This document shows positions 1 through 7,065 of a stretch of DNA of 9,291 bases, piece after piece (position 1 is the stretch's first letter; each line of letters opens with the position of its first letter). Source of the stretch: B16-G9 sp964400655. Its GTDB lineage: Bacteria; Bacteroidota; Bacteroidia; Bacteroidales; F082. Under the pieces are notes generated by a model, which worked only from the letters and a program-made list of their open reading frames with translations, searched no databases and had not been told where the DNA came from. The position numbers and the translations under genes were made by a program. The DNA lies in the NCBI GenBank assembly GCA_964400655.1, contig CAYNVN010000050.1, forward strand, positions 1 through 9,291, written 5' to 3'.

Positions 1-297
1 AATTATCTCAGTATGATTTGTTATATTTTTACCGATCAGGCGCTTGCTGCCGGAAAAACAGAATTGGCGGATAAATATTTGATTCTTTACGAGAAAACCG
101 ATCCCGAAAATCCGGATGTATATTTTTTCAGGGCAAAACGTTTTGCCATGCTCAATAACGATAAAGAGGCATTATTGTCGCTTCAAAAAGCTGTTGATAA
201 GGGGTTTAAGGACGTTACACGATTGAATGACAAAGCTTTTGGCCGGTTAAAAGGAGATGCCGGTTTTGAAACAATAAAAAGACAACTTCAAAAATAG
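1..297 (+). CDS. TPR-type repeat protein, C-terminal fragment (5' truncated)
   Basis: The reading frame is open from the first base of the window and ends at a TAG at 295-297, giving 98 residues that are the end of a longer protein. An ATG at 13 lies inside the frame but is unlikely to be the real start, because the upstream codons are also open and coding-like. The sequence looks like helix-turn-helix tetratricopeptide repeats: a helix around LADKYLILYEKTDPENPDVYF (written in part), then a second unit with RAKRFAMLNNDKEALLSLQKAV. The tail, with a Gly-Phe turn (KGFKD) followed by a short 'F..L.....F' pattern, resembles the closing segment often seen after bacterial TPR arrays. Such domains mediate protein-protein contacts. 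The partner and full domain content lie outside the window, so no specific function is assigned. No terminator is visible between this gene and rlmN. Confidence 0.7.
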   Translation, partial: NYLSMICYIFTDQALAAGKTELADKYLILYEKTDPENPDVYFFRAKRFAMLNNDKEALLSLQKAVDKGFKDVTRLNDKAFGRLKGDAGFETIKRQLQK

Positions 298-372
298 AGG
301 ATTGATAAGATAACCGGATACGAAACAGTGCCGTTTACTGCTGCCGGAGTTAAATCAGCTACAATTAAACTT

Positions 373-406
373 TTTGTTATTTCCCTGTGGCAAGTAATTA
401 TCTTTG
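373..406 (+). promoter_or_regulatory. Bacteroidota-type promoter for rlmN
   Basis: A TTTG at 373-376 (the -33 element) and TATCTTTG at 399-406 (a full match to the -7 consensus TAnnTTTG) are separated by 22 bases, slightly longer than the usual spacing. Transcription should start about 5-8 bases after 406, leaving only some 10-13 untranslated bases before the ATG at 423. This placement argues against an upstream GTG start at 387, which would lie inside the promoter. The motif match is seen directly; its activity is inferred. Confidence 0.6.
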
Positions 407-422
407 CAAAAAATCTAACGGC

Positions 423-1445
423 ATGAAAGAACCTCTTTTCGGGAAAACCTTATCGGAATTACAAGTTATCATCAAACAGGCAGGTTTGCCCGGCTATGCT
501 GCAAAGCAGCTGGCGGCGTGGCTTTACAAAAAACGGGTAACATCATTTGAAGAGATGACGAACCTGTCGAAAAAGGCCCGGCTGATGCTGGCCGAAAAGT
601 ACGAAACCGGGCTTGTTGCTCCGAGGTCGGTACAAACCTCTGCCGACGGAACAAAAAAGTATCTGTTTAAAGCCGGCGGAGGAGGATACATCGAAGCGGC
701 ATACATTCCCGAAACAAAACGTCATACCCTGTGTGTTTCTTCGCAGGTGGGATGTAAAATGAATTGTTCTTTTTGTGCAACGGGAAAACAGGGGTTTCAG
801 GCCAATCTTTCAGCACGCGAAATACTGAATCAAATTGTTTCCATTCCCGAAAATGCGTTGCTGACCAATCTTGTTTACATGGGAATGGGTGAACCGTTAG
901 ACAATACGGAAGAGGTTTTAAAAAGTCTGGAAATATTAACCGCCGACTGGGGTTTTGAATGGTCGCCACGTAAAATAACCGTTTCAACCATCGGGATAAT
1001 TCCCGAAATGAAAAAGTTTCTTGAAAACAGTACCTGTCACCTTGCCATCAGCCTCCATAATCCTTTTGATGATGAAAGAACAGCCCTGATGCCGGTTAAT
1101 AAAGCCTGGCCTGTTAAAGAGATTGTGGACGAATTAAAAAAATATCCTTTCGACCGTCACAGAAGGGTGTCGTTTGAGTACATTGTTTTCGGCGGACTGA
1201 ATGATACGCCGCGCCATGTTAATCAGCTTGCCCGTTTACTGAATGGCATTAAATGCCGGATAAATCTGATTCGTTATCATAACATTCCCGGTTCGGAATT
1301 AAAAGGAACCGATGAACAGAGGCTGATAAAGTTTAAGGATGCTTTAAATGCCAAGGGAATTACCACTACCATAAGGGCTTCGCGCGGGCAGGATATTGAT
1401 GCTGCCTGCGGCCTGCTTAGCACCAAAGAGTTGTTAAAAGAGTAA
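423..1445 (+). CDS. rlmN: RlmN, dual-specificity 23S rRNA A2503 / tRNA A37 C2-methyltransferase
   Basis: This radical SAM enzyme installs the C2 methyl group on adenosine 2503 of 23S rRNA and adenosine 37 of certain tRNAs in the cytoplasm. The 340 residues match the normal family length. The 4Fe-4S cluster cysteines are C111, C115 and C118 in the motif GCKMNCSFC. C104, just before it, corresponds to the conserved reactive cysteine (E. coli C118), and C329 in RGQDIDAACG corresponds to the methyl-carrying cysteine (E. coli C355). E91 in YIEAAYIP matches the conserved glutamate. GMGEPL at 154-159 is the SAM-contact motif. The N-terminal accessory domain covers about residues 1-80. I chose the ATG at 423 over a GTG at 387 because the GTG lies inside the likely promoter. 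The gene is followed after 6 bases by the cysteine-cluster gene, so the two are probably one transcript. All catalytic residues are intact. Confidence 0.96.
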   Translation: MKEPLFGKTLSELQVIIKQAGLPGYAAKQLAAWLYKKRVTSFEEMTNLSKKARLMLAEKYETGLVAPRSVQTSADGTKKYLFKAGGGGYIEAAYIPETKRHTLCVSSQVGCKMNCSFCATGKQGFQANLSAREILNQIVSIPENALLTNLVYMGMGEPLDNTEEVLKSLEILTADWGFEWSPRKITVSTIGIIPEMKKFLENSTCHLAISLHNPFDDERTALMPVNKAWPVKEIVDELKKYPFDRHRRVSFEYIVFGGLNDTPRHVNQLARLLNGIKCRINLIRYHNIPGSELKGTDEQRLIKFKDALNAKGITTTIRASRGQDIDAACGLLSTKELLKE

Positions 1446-1451
1446 ACAACG

Positions 1452-1964
1452 ATGAGCAGAACGACACAGTTATTGGAAAATTTACCTGAAAAGGCAAAAC
1501 AGGCCGCGCCGTCGCACAAAGCATTGTTCAGGAAGCTCAAAAAGAAAAAACCGAAAAATCTTGATGATGTTGTTCATTCGTTACACCAGGAGGTTTTCCG
1601 GGAGATTGACTGTTTGGAATGTGCCAACTGCTGCAAAACACTGGGCCCGCGTATTACCGATAACGATATTGCCCGCGTGGCAAAACATTTAAAGATTAAA
1701 CCGGGGAAATTTATTGAATCCTATTTACGGATTGATGAAGACGGTGATTATGTTTTTAAGGAGATGCCCTGCCCTTTTTTGATGCCCGACAATTATTGTA
1801 TGATTTATGATGTTCGCCCCAAGGCCTGTCGCGAATATCCCCACACCGACCGTAAACGGTTTTATCAGGCGCTGGATATTACCCTTATCAATACCGCTAC
1901 CTGTCCCGCTGTTTTTGAGATTGTTGAACGAATGAACAATGGGGTTTTCAATTCCGGAAAATAA
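1452..1964 (+). CDS. YkgJ-family putative metal-binding cysteine-cluster protein
   Basis: This 170-residue protein matches the YkgJ/CxxCxxCC family, annotated as putative zinc- or iron-chelating but with no firmly established reaction. Eight cysteines are present: C54, C57, C60 and C61 form the signature CLECANCC, followed by C107 (CPFL), C116 (YCMIYDVRP), C126 (ACREYP) and C151 (TCPAV). The spacing of the two halves and the 'I Y..RP..CR.YP' segment are typical of the family. The first 45 residues are lysine-rich (KKKKPK near 30-35), which could suit nucleic-acid contact, but this is speculation. There is no signal peptide, so a cytoplasmic location is expected. It starts 6 bases after the rlmN stop and shares its promoter, and a hairpin begins immediately after its stop codon. 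A role linked to RlmN's iron-sulfur chemistry or to RNA is possible but not shown by the sequence. Confidence 0.88.
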   Translation: MSRTTQLLENLPEKAKQAAPSHKALFRKLKKKKPKNLDDVVHSLHQEVFREIDCLECANCCKTLGPRITDNDIARVAKHLKIKPGKFIESYLRIDEDGDYVFKEMPCPFLMPDNYCMIYDVRPKACREYPHTDRKRFYQALDITLINTATCPAVFEIVERMNNGVFNSGK

Positions 1965-1965
1965 A

Positions 1966-1997
1966 AAAACCTGTTACTCAAACGAGTAACAGGTTTT
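1966..1997. terminator. Bidirectional intrinsic terminator between convergent genes
   Basis: AAAACCTGTTACTC (1966-1979) pairs perfectly over 14 bp with GAGTAACAGGTTTT (1984-1997), with a 4-base AAAC loop. On the plus strand the hairpin is followed by AATTTTTT. On the minus strand the second arm runs straight into seven T residues. It begins 2 bases after the stop of the YkgJ-type gene and lies 23 bases beyond the stop of the minus-strand gene ending at 2020, so it can serve both. Confidence 0.88.
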
Positions 1998-2019
1998 AAT
2001 TTTTTGTTAATTAACAGGT

Positions 2020-3534
2020 TTATTTGGTCAGCATCACTTTTTTGGTGTACATTTTACTGTTGCCCGAAACAACAACAAAATAAACCCCCTGTGGATTTTG
2101 ACTCAGGTTAACCTGTGTTGAATAGGTACCGTTGATGTTAACGTTGTTCTCTTTATAAACCTCTTTACCAAGAGCATCCACAACTCTTACCGTGGCGTTA
2201 TTGAAATCAACAGCGTTGAGGTTGATCATAAACTGACCATTGGTAGGATTGGGGAATACATCAATACCAACTTTGTCTTCAAATTCCATTAAGCCGACAC
2301 ATTCGTCAACGGTGATGGTTTGATAAGCCGAATCGGCACATCCTGCGGCATCGGTGTACTTATACATAACCTGGAAATTACCAACACCTGATTGAGTGGG
2401 GTGGAAATATTTTCCGTCGGAAACATAATCGCCGCTATATACACCGCCTTCTGGTTTACCCTGTGTTAATTCGTAAGGATCGTCGCCCTGGTTACAAAGT
2501 GTTGGAACCGATGAGAAAGTAGCCGTTGGAGGCTCGGTAACACTGATGTAGTCAACCTTGAGAGTGGTATCGTACTGGGTACCGTCAGAAATGATAAGTT
2601 TCACATCGTAGGTTCCGTAGTTTTGATAAAATACTGACGGGTTCTCGTCCCATGATTGGTCGGGGTATCCGCCTTCGAAGAACCAGTGATAGGAAATCGG
2701 GTCACCAATACTGGTATTGGTAAACTGAACCGAACCCATACCGCAAAGGTGGGTGGGATCGCCTTCAAAGTCAGCCATAAAAGTTGGTGCCGGAGGAACC
2801 AGGTCGTTTAACATTGTACCGATACTGTGTAATACTTCTTTGTTTTGATCATCCTGAATCCAGCCGATGGCTTCGCAATTTTCGGCAACCCATGAGCTGT
2901 TGAAATTAAAGGTTGTAGAAACTTCCTGTTCATTCCCTGTGCTAAAGTCAATATCCATTCCGGCTGCTCCGGCAGCACCCATGGTACGTTCGGTATGGTC
3001 GATTGTAGTTTGGTTTTGCCAGTTATAAGGAATTTCCGATTCACAAAGGGCAAAGCGAACTTTCAGGTTTGTACCGTTATAGGTTGCTTTTTTGGTAACC
3101 CGGATGGTGATGGTCCATAAATCGCCGTTATGATCTCCAAAAATTTCGATTTTAAAGGAGGTAGGAATCTGCATACGGGCATCCACTTTGGGCTTGTAAG
3201 TACTATAAAGGCTTGAGTTGGCACTACCTCCTTCATGTTTATCATAGGAACCGTCAAATTGAGCTGTCGGGTATCCGGAAATACCATAATAAGAAGTTCT
3301 TTGTGCTGCTTCCGGTGTGTTAAACGGGTCGCTGCTGTTGTAGGAGTGATACTCAATACCTGCAACGGGGTCGCCGTTTGCGTAAAGGTCGTCTAATCCC
3401 ATAGCTGCACCGGGACAAAAACCGCAACCGGTTCCTGTTCCGATTTCAACCAATACATTTTCTCTCGGAATCTGCTGGCCATACGTGGCAACAAATAAAA
3501 TTGCTGCAAATAAGGTAAAAATTAATTTTTTCAT
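2020..3534 (-). CDS. Secreted Omp28-like thioredoxin-fold protein with PKD domain and type IX sorting domain
   Basis: This is a 504-residue exported protein. Residues 1-20 are a signal peptide (two lysines, a hydrophobic core, cleavage near YGQ/Q). Residues 25-245 resemble the Omp28-related outer membrane family: a thioredoxin-like start with CGFC at 37-40 and a GYPT segment at 87-90 that would supply the cis-proline. A PKD-type domain follows at about 246-334 (CGMGSVQFTN and YGTYDVKLIISDG). Another Ig-like module lies at about 335-412, and residues 421-504 form the type A C-terminal sorting domain (VFPNPTNGQF, ending in KKVMLTK). The family is known from Bacteroidota surfaces; its biochemical activity is unclear. 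The CxxC pair suggests a disulfide or redox function, which is inference. I chose the ATG at 3534 because it begins the signal peptide. A TTG at 3579, upstream in frame, lies upstream of the predicted transcription start. The gene has its own promoter and shares a terminator with the facing operon. Confidence 0.85.
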   Translation of the reverse strand: MKKLIFTLFAAILFVATYGQQIPRENVLVEIGTGTGCGFCPGAAMGLDDLYANGDPVAGIEYHSYNSSDPFNTPEAAQRTSYYGISGYPTAQFDGSYDKHEGGSANSSLYSTYKPKVDARMQIPTSFKIEIFGDHNGDLWTITIRVTKKATYNGTNLKVRFALCESEIPYNWQNQTTIDHTERTMGAAGAAGMDIDFSTGNEQEVSTTFNFNSSWVAENCEAIGWIQDDQNKEVLHSIGTMLNDLVPPAPTFMADFEGDPTHLCGMGSVQFTNTSIGDPISYHWFFEGGYPDQSWDENPSVFYQNYGTYDVKLIISDGTQYDTTLKVDYISVTEPPTATFSSVPTLCNQGDDPYELTQGKPEGGVYSGDYVSDGKYFHPTQSGVGNFQVMYKYTDAAGCADSAYQTITVDECVGLMEFEDKVGIDVFPNPTNGQFMINLNAVDFNNATVRVVDALGKEVYKENNVNINGTYSTQVNLSQNPQGVYFVVVSGNSKMYTKKVMLTK

Positions 3535-3566
3535 AGACACTGGTTTTTTTGATGAATTACAAAAGT

Positions 3567-3597
3567 CAAAATTAATCAAATGTTAATATTAAAACAA
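3567..3597 (-). promoter_or_regulatory. Bacteroidota-type promoter for the Omp28-like gene
   Basis: Read on the minus strand, TTG at 3597-3595 and TAATTTTG at 3574-3567 (a full match to TAnnTTTG) are separated by 20 bases, the usual spacing. Transcription would start near 3560, giving a leader of about 25 A-rich bases before the ATG at 3534, with no Shine-Dalgarno sequence. Together with the strong hairpin upstream at 3653-3690, this indicates that the gene is transcribed independently of the 1084-residue gene. Confidence 0.62.
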
Positions 3598-3652
3598 TTA
3601 AATATGATTATTTGTGAAAACAAATTACATTAACGAGTTTTAGACAACAAGA

Positions 3653-3690
3653 AAACCCTAAAAGGTTGCGCGATGAACCTTTTAGGGTTT
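3653..3690 (-). terminator. Intrinsic terminator of the 1084-residue secreted protein gene
   Basis: AAACCCTAAAAGGTT (3653-3667) and AACCTTTTAGGGTTT (3676-3690) form a perfect 15-bp stem with an 8-base loop. On the minus strand the stem runs into a moderately T-rich tail (TTTTCTTGTTGTCT). The hairpin lies 30 bases past the stop codon at 3721, which fits a terminator of the upstream minus-strand gene. The T tract is interrupted, so some read-through into the next gene is possible. Confidence 0.75.
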
Positions 3691-3720
3691 GTAAAAAACG
3701 AACTCAATTTAAATAGCGAC

Positions 3721-6700
3721 TTAACGAATAATCAGCTTTTTATTAATCATACCGTTATTACTTCTTATTAGTAACTGGTAAACGCCCGAGGCTTTGTCCG
3801 TTAAGTCAATCGGTATTATTTTTTGACCTTGGATTGCAACACCATTTTTTCGGTAAACTATTTTACCGCTGTTATCAATAACAAACAGGTCTATCTTTTG
3901 ATAATCTGCGGCATCCGGTTTCAGGTTAAACAATCCTGTACCCGGGTTGGGATAAATCGTTATATCGATAAAATCATTTATATCTACAATACCGGTACAA
4001 TCTTTCAGGTTAACCAATACCGTATCGGAAGCCATACAACCGTGTTCGTTTGTAACATCAACAAACAGGTTGTGTTCGCCGTATTCAAAATTGTCTTTAT
4101 TAACGGTAATGGTTTGTGTTGTTTCGCCATTGGACCACAGGTAAGTTGCTCCTTGGTTGCCGGCATCCAGAACAAGCTCTGTACCGTCCTGTCCGCAGAA
4201 AGTGCTGTCTTTACCCAAATCTACCACCGGTACATCATAAACCTCAATCAAAACAGAATCCTTATAGGCGTATCCGATGGTATCGCTAACCGTTACATAA
4301 TACCATGTTGTGGTGTCCGGAAGCACATTGAACGATGTTTGACCGGAAGTAAATCCTTCGGGAACCGAAACCCAGTTATAGATAAGGGTGTCGTAGGTTC
4401 CTTCGGTGCTAACCGTGATATTGACAGAGTCGGTTTTGTTGGCACAAATTCCGTTTGAAGAAGCGGAAGCGGTTACAAAAAACTGATAAACATCCATTGT
4501 TACCGGAATGTATTTAACAGCAAATTCGGGATCGTTGGAGTTGAATTTAAGGTTGGCATGGTAAGTTCCGGGAGCGGTTCCTGTTGCCATAAAACTTAAA
4601 TCTATCTGTGCCGAATCGCCCGGTTCAATAACTCCCTCTTCAGGTGTATTTTCCAACCATGCAATATTGATTGAATAATCTTCCACTTCGCCATATTCGG
4701 TAGTACCGCAAGGCAATACCTCGCCGGTATAGGTAACCCTGATACGCATTCTTATTTTACCAACTTTGGCATCAGCGGGCGGAACAATAACAGCCATGTA
4801 GGGGCCTTTTCCCGGGGTACCGATAACATTAACCGGTTCATCGTCAAATTCACCGTTTCCGTCCCAGTCAATCCATATGCCGCACTGGTCTTCTGAATAA
4901 GGATTCCCGTTGGTAACATATATTTGATAAACATCATTTTTTGACATTTTCCAGTTCAGGTCGGTGAAGTCTTCATAATGGTTGCTTTGTGATTCGTTTA
5001 CATAATCACCAAACCTTACCCTGCTGATGTGTTCGTCACCGCCTCCGCTGGCTTCGCAATAGTCTGCCGTACCATTGGTTTGCTGGTAATCGGGGAATAC
5101 GGTATATTCCAAATCAAGTTGTCCGGTGTTATACACTGTCAGACTTTGATTTTCGGTTGAGTCGATTAGTATTTTCTGATAAACTGAAGCTTGGGAAACG
5201 TCAATGTGTGCATCTCCCCATTGGGTGTTTATTCTTGCTGCACCCGATTCGCCGGCATCTTCACCGTAGTAGGCCGTTACTTTGTACTCATAATAATCAT
5301 AATCGGGTAAATTATCGGTATATACCGTATCGGTGGTTGTGTTTACCAGTTCACCATCTCTGTAAATATTAAAATACTGAAAACCTTCACCCGTTAAATA
5401 TTGCCATGTAAGGTTACATGCACCCGTTTCAAAAGTAACATCGGCCGTTAAGTTAAATGGTCTGTTGAGCGGGTTGGTTTTATAAGGTGAAGTGTAGGTC
5501 ATGGCGCTTCCCGTACGATTATCGGTCCAGAAAGGATAAACCAGCCCGTCGTTGGCTGTAATACCGATATAGTCGCCAAAATAACTGTTGGCAAGTCCCG
5601 GAATGGGAGAAGGTGTAAACGACACATCGCTCACTTTAAAATCTTCCCACGTTACACCGCCGTCATCCGAATTGGCACAAAAGGTTTCCAGCTGGTTTCC
5701 TCCAACATTTCTGTCGTCGTAAAAAATCACACTGATAATTCCGTTTGTGGGATCGCAGGTAATCCATGGTGAAAAGTGCTCATGCCCAAGCCCTGCTTCA
5801 TCCTGATTGACTTTTACCGGCGTATTCCATGTTGTACCATTATCGTGAGAACCGATAAGATACACATCAATATCGTTGCCGGTATTGACACCGGGAACAC
5901 CAATATTGGGCCATACAATGTAAATGTTGCCACGATTTTCACTATTGCTTATATCACATTCGATAACGGGAAAGGATGCTGCCCTCATATTTTTTGATGT
6001 GCCTATGTCTCTGATACCTTTTATATTTTCAATGGCTTTCCCGCCGCTCCATGTTACACCTCCGTCCAGCGATTTGGCAAAACCGATAGCTGTTTCGGTG
6101 AGGCTGCTTCCCTGATAAATTGCCCAGGCTGCATATACTTCGCCATTGGGGCCCGTTGTAAGGTTAACACCGTGGCTAAAATTATTGCCGGCTACGCTGC
6201 TGATTTCGACCGGAGTGCTCCATGTTTCTCCGTTGTCGGACGAATGGGCAACCATAACATGATAATTGTTAGTTCCGCCGAAATCGGTCCATGAAACATA
6301 AATATTGCCTTCGTAAGGGCTGGTAGGACTGTTATCTATCCACATGTGGTTTTTATCGGCAAGTTCGCCCGGATTGGGTGCAATAACAACTTTTGTCCAG
6401 CTTGAACCTTTGTCGTCAGAATAAGAAACACCCATACCGCCGTAATTGGTGCCGCCGTCGATGTAGTTTACAAACCATCTGCCGTTTCTGCCGATGGATG
6501 TGGTGGGGTCGCCGGAGTTGCTTCCGCCTGCACCCTGAATTTCACCTTCCCAGGTTTCGCCGGCATCAAACGAAAAGAGATCGTTTGCACCATATATATC
6601 GCTTGCGGGGTTAGGTGTTGAGTTGTTGGAATTTAATACGGTATTTTTATCGTTGGGATCAACAAATGCGGAGTTTTCGCTTTGGGTTGAGTTTTCGTCC

Positions 6701-6975
6701 GTAACCGGTACATCCGGCGAGTCATCGGTTCTTACGCTAAAGGCTTTTATGCTACTTCCTGTAAAAGTTGCTTCAGCAGCACGGGTATAGGGGTTGAAAG
6801 GAATGTATCCTTTTTCGGCCATCTGAACCCAATAGTTGATGTTATCTATTTTTCGATTAACTTTTGCCCGTTTTTCACGTTCTGTTAATTTTCGGCTGTC
6901 ACTAATGGCCGAATTAAGGCTAAAAGCGAAAACTGTTAAAAAAAATGCAAATAATAATAATTTAAAATTTTTCAT
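3721..6975 (-). CDS. Large secreted Asp-box (sialidase-like) propeller protein with fibronectin, GEVED and Ig-like modules and type IX sorting domain
   Basis: This 1084-residue exported protein starts with a signal peptide (about 1-23). Residues 130-500 contain six Asp boxes (S-x-D-x-G-x-x-W) at 135-142, 186-193, 245-252, 302-309, 376-383 and 436-443, as expected for a six-bladed sialidase-type beta-propeller. I see no FRIP arginine motif, so sialidase activity should not be assumed. A fibronectin type III-like domain follows at about 503-585. A GEVED domain spans about 640-770, with its namesake GEVED at 762-766, and it appears to be inserted into an Ig/ASH-like domain whose halves are about 589-635 and 773-830. 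Two further Ig-like modules lie at about 832-915 and 916-993. The type A sorting domain occupies about 1000-1084 (YPNPGTGLFNL, ending KKLIIR). The protein is expected to be anchored on the cell surface or released. The design suits glycan or protein binding, but the ligand is unknown. No -7 motif was found directly upstream. Confidence 0.85.
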   Translation of the reverse strand: MKNFKLLLFAFFLTVFAFSLNSAISDSRKLTEREKRAKVNRKIDNINYWVQMAEKGYIPFNPYTRAAEATFTGSSIKAFSVRTDDSPDVPVTDENSTQSENSAFVDPNDKNTVLNSNNSTPNPASDIYGANDLFSFDAGETWEGEIQGAGGSNSGDPTTSIGRNGRWFVNYIDGGTNYGGMGVSYSDDKGSSWTKVVIAPNPGELADKNHMWIDNSPTSPYEGNIYVSWTDFGGTNNYHVMVAHSSDNGETWSTPVEISSVAGNNFSHGVNLTTGPNGEVYAAWAIYQGSSLTETAIGFAKSLDGGVTWSGGKAIENIKGIRDIGTSKNMRAASFPVIECDISNSENRGNIYIVWPNIGVPGVNTGNDIDVYLIGSHDNGTTWNTPVKVNQDEAGLGHEHFSPWITCDPTNGIISVIFYDDRNVGGNQLETFCANSDDGGVTWEDFKVSDVSFTPSPIPGLANSYFGDYIGITANDGLVYPFWTDNRTGSAMTYTSPYKTNPLNRPFNLTADVTFETGACNLTWQYLTGEGFQYFNIYRDGELVNTTTDTVYTDNLPDYDYYEYKVTAYYGEDAGESGAARINTQWGDAHIDVSQASVYQKILIDSTENQSLTVYNTGQLDLEYTVFPDYQQTNGTADYCEASGGGDEHISRVRFGDYVNESQSNHYEDFTDLNWKMSKNDVYQIYVTNGNPYSEDQCGIWIDWDGNGEFDDEPVNVIGTPGKGPYMAVIVPPADAKVGKIRMRIRVTYTGEVLPCGTTEYGEVEDYSINIAWLENTPEEGVIEPGDSAQIDLSFMATGTAPGTYHANLKFNSNDPEFAVKYIPVTMDVYQFFVTASASSNGICANKTDSVNITVSTEGTYDTLIYNWVSVPEGFTSGQTSFNVLPDTTTWYYVTVSDTIGYAYKDSVLIEVYDVPVVDLGKDSTFCGQDGTELVLDAGNQGATYLWSNGETTQTITVNKDNFEYGEHNLFVDVTNEHGCMASDTVLVNLKDCTGIVDINDFIDITIYPNPGTGLFNLKPDAADYQKIDLFVIDNSGKIVYRKNGVAIQGQKIIPIDLTDKASGVYQLLIRSNNGMINKKLIIR

Positions 6976-7000
6976 ACTTAATTTGTTAATTAGGATTTTG

Positions 7001-7031
7001 TTTTACTTGTCATTTTTTTTGACAGGTAAAA
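7001..7031. other. Imperfect intergenic hairpin downstream of glnS
   Basis: TTTTACTTGTCA (7001-7012) and TGACAGGTAAAA (7020-7031) form a 12-bp stem with one non-Watson-Crick position and a loop of seven T (plus strand). On the minus strand, where glnS and the 1084-residue gene are read, the stem is followed by CAAAATCC and not by a T tract. It is therefore a poor intrinsic terminator, and may be a weak one or an RNA-processing or stability element between the two genes. Confidence 0.4.
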
Positions 7032-7065
7032 AGGATTAAGCGTTGCCTGATATGTTTCGGTATGT

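Noticed and set aside
387..422. GTG start adding 12 residues to RlmN
   Set aside because: It lies within the predicted promoter, and the extra residues do not resemble RlmN N-termini.
3535..3579. TTG start adding 15 residues before the Omp28-like signal peptide
   Set aside because: It would place a polar stretch ahead of the signal peptide, and the codon lies upstream of the predicted transcription start.
3653..3690. Telomere-like or regulatory operator repeat suggested by CCCTAAAA/TTTTAGGG
   Set aside because: It is a single perfect hairpin placed 30 bases after a stop codon, so a terminator explains it fully.
3823..4458. 211-codon plus-strand open frame
   Set aside because: It is fully antisense to the C-terminal half of the 1084-residue protein and has no recognisable domain or start context.
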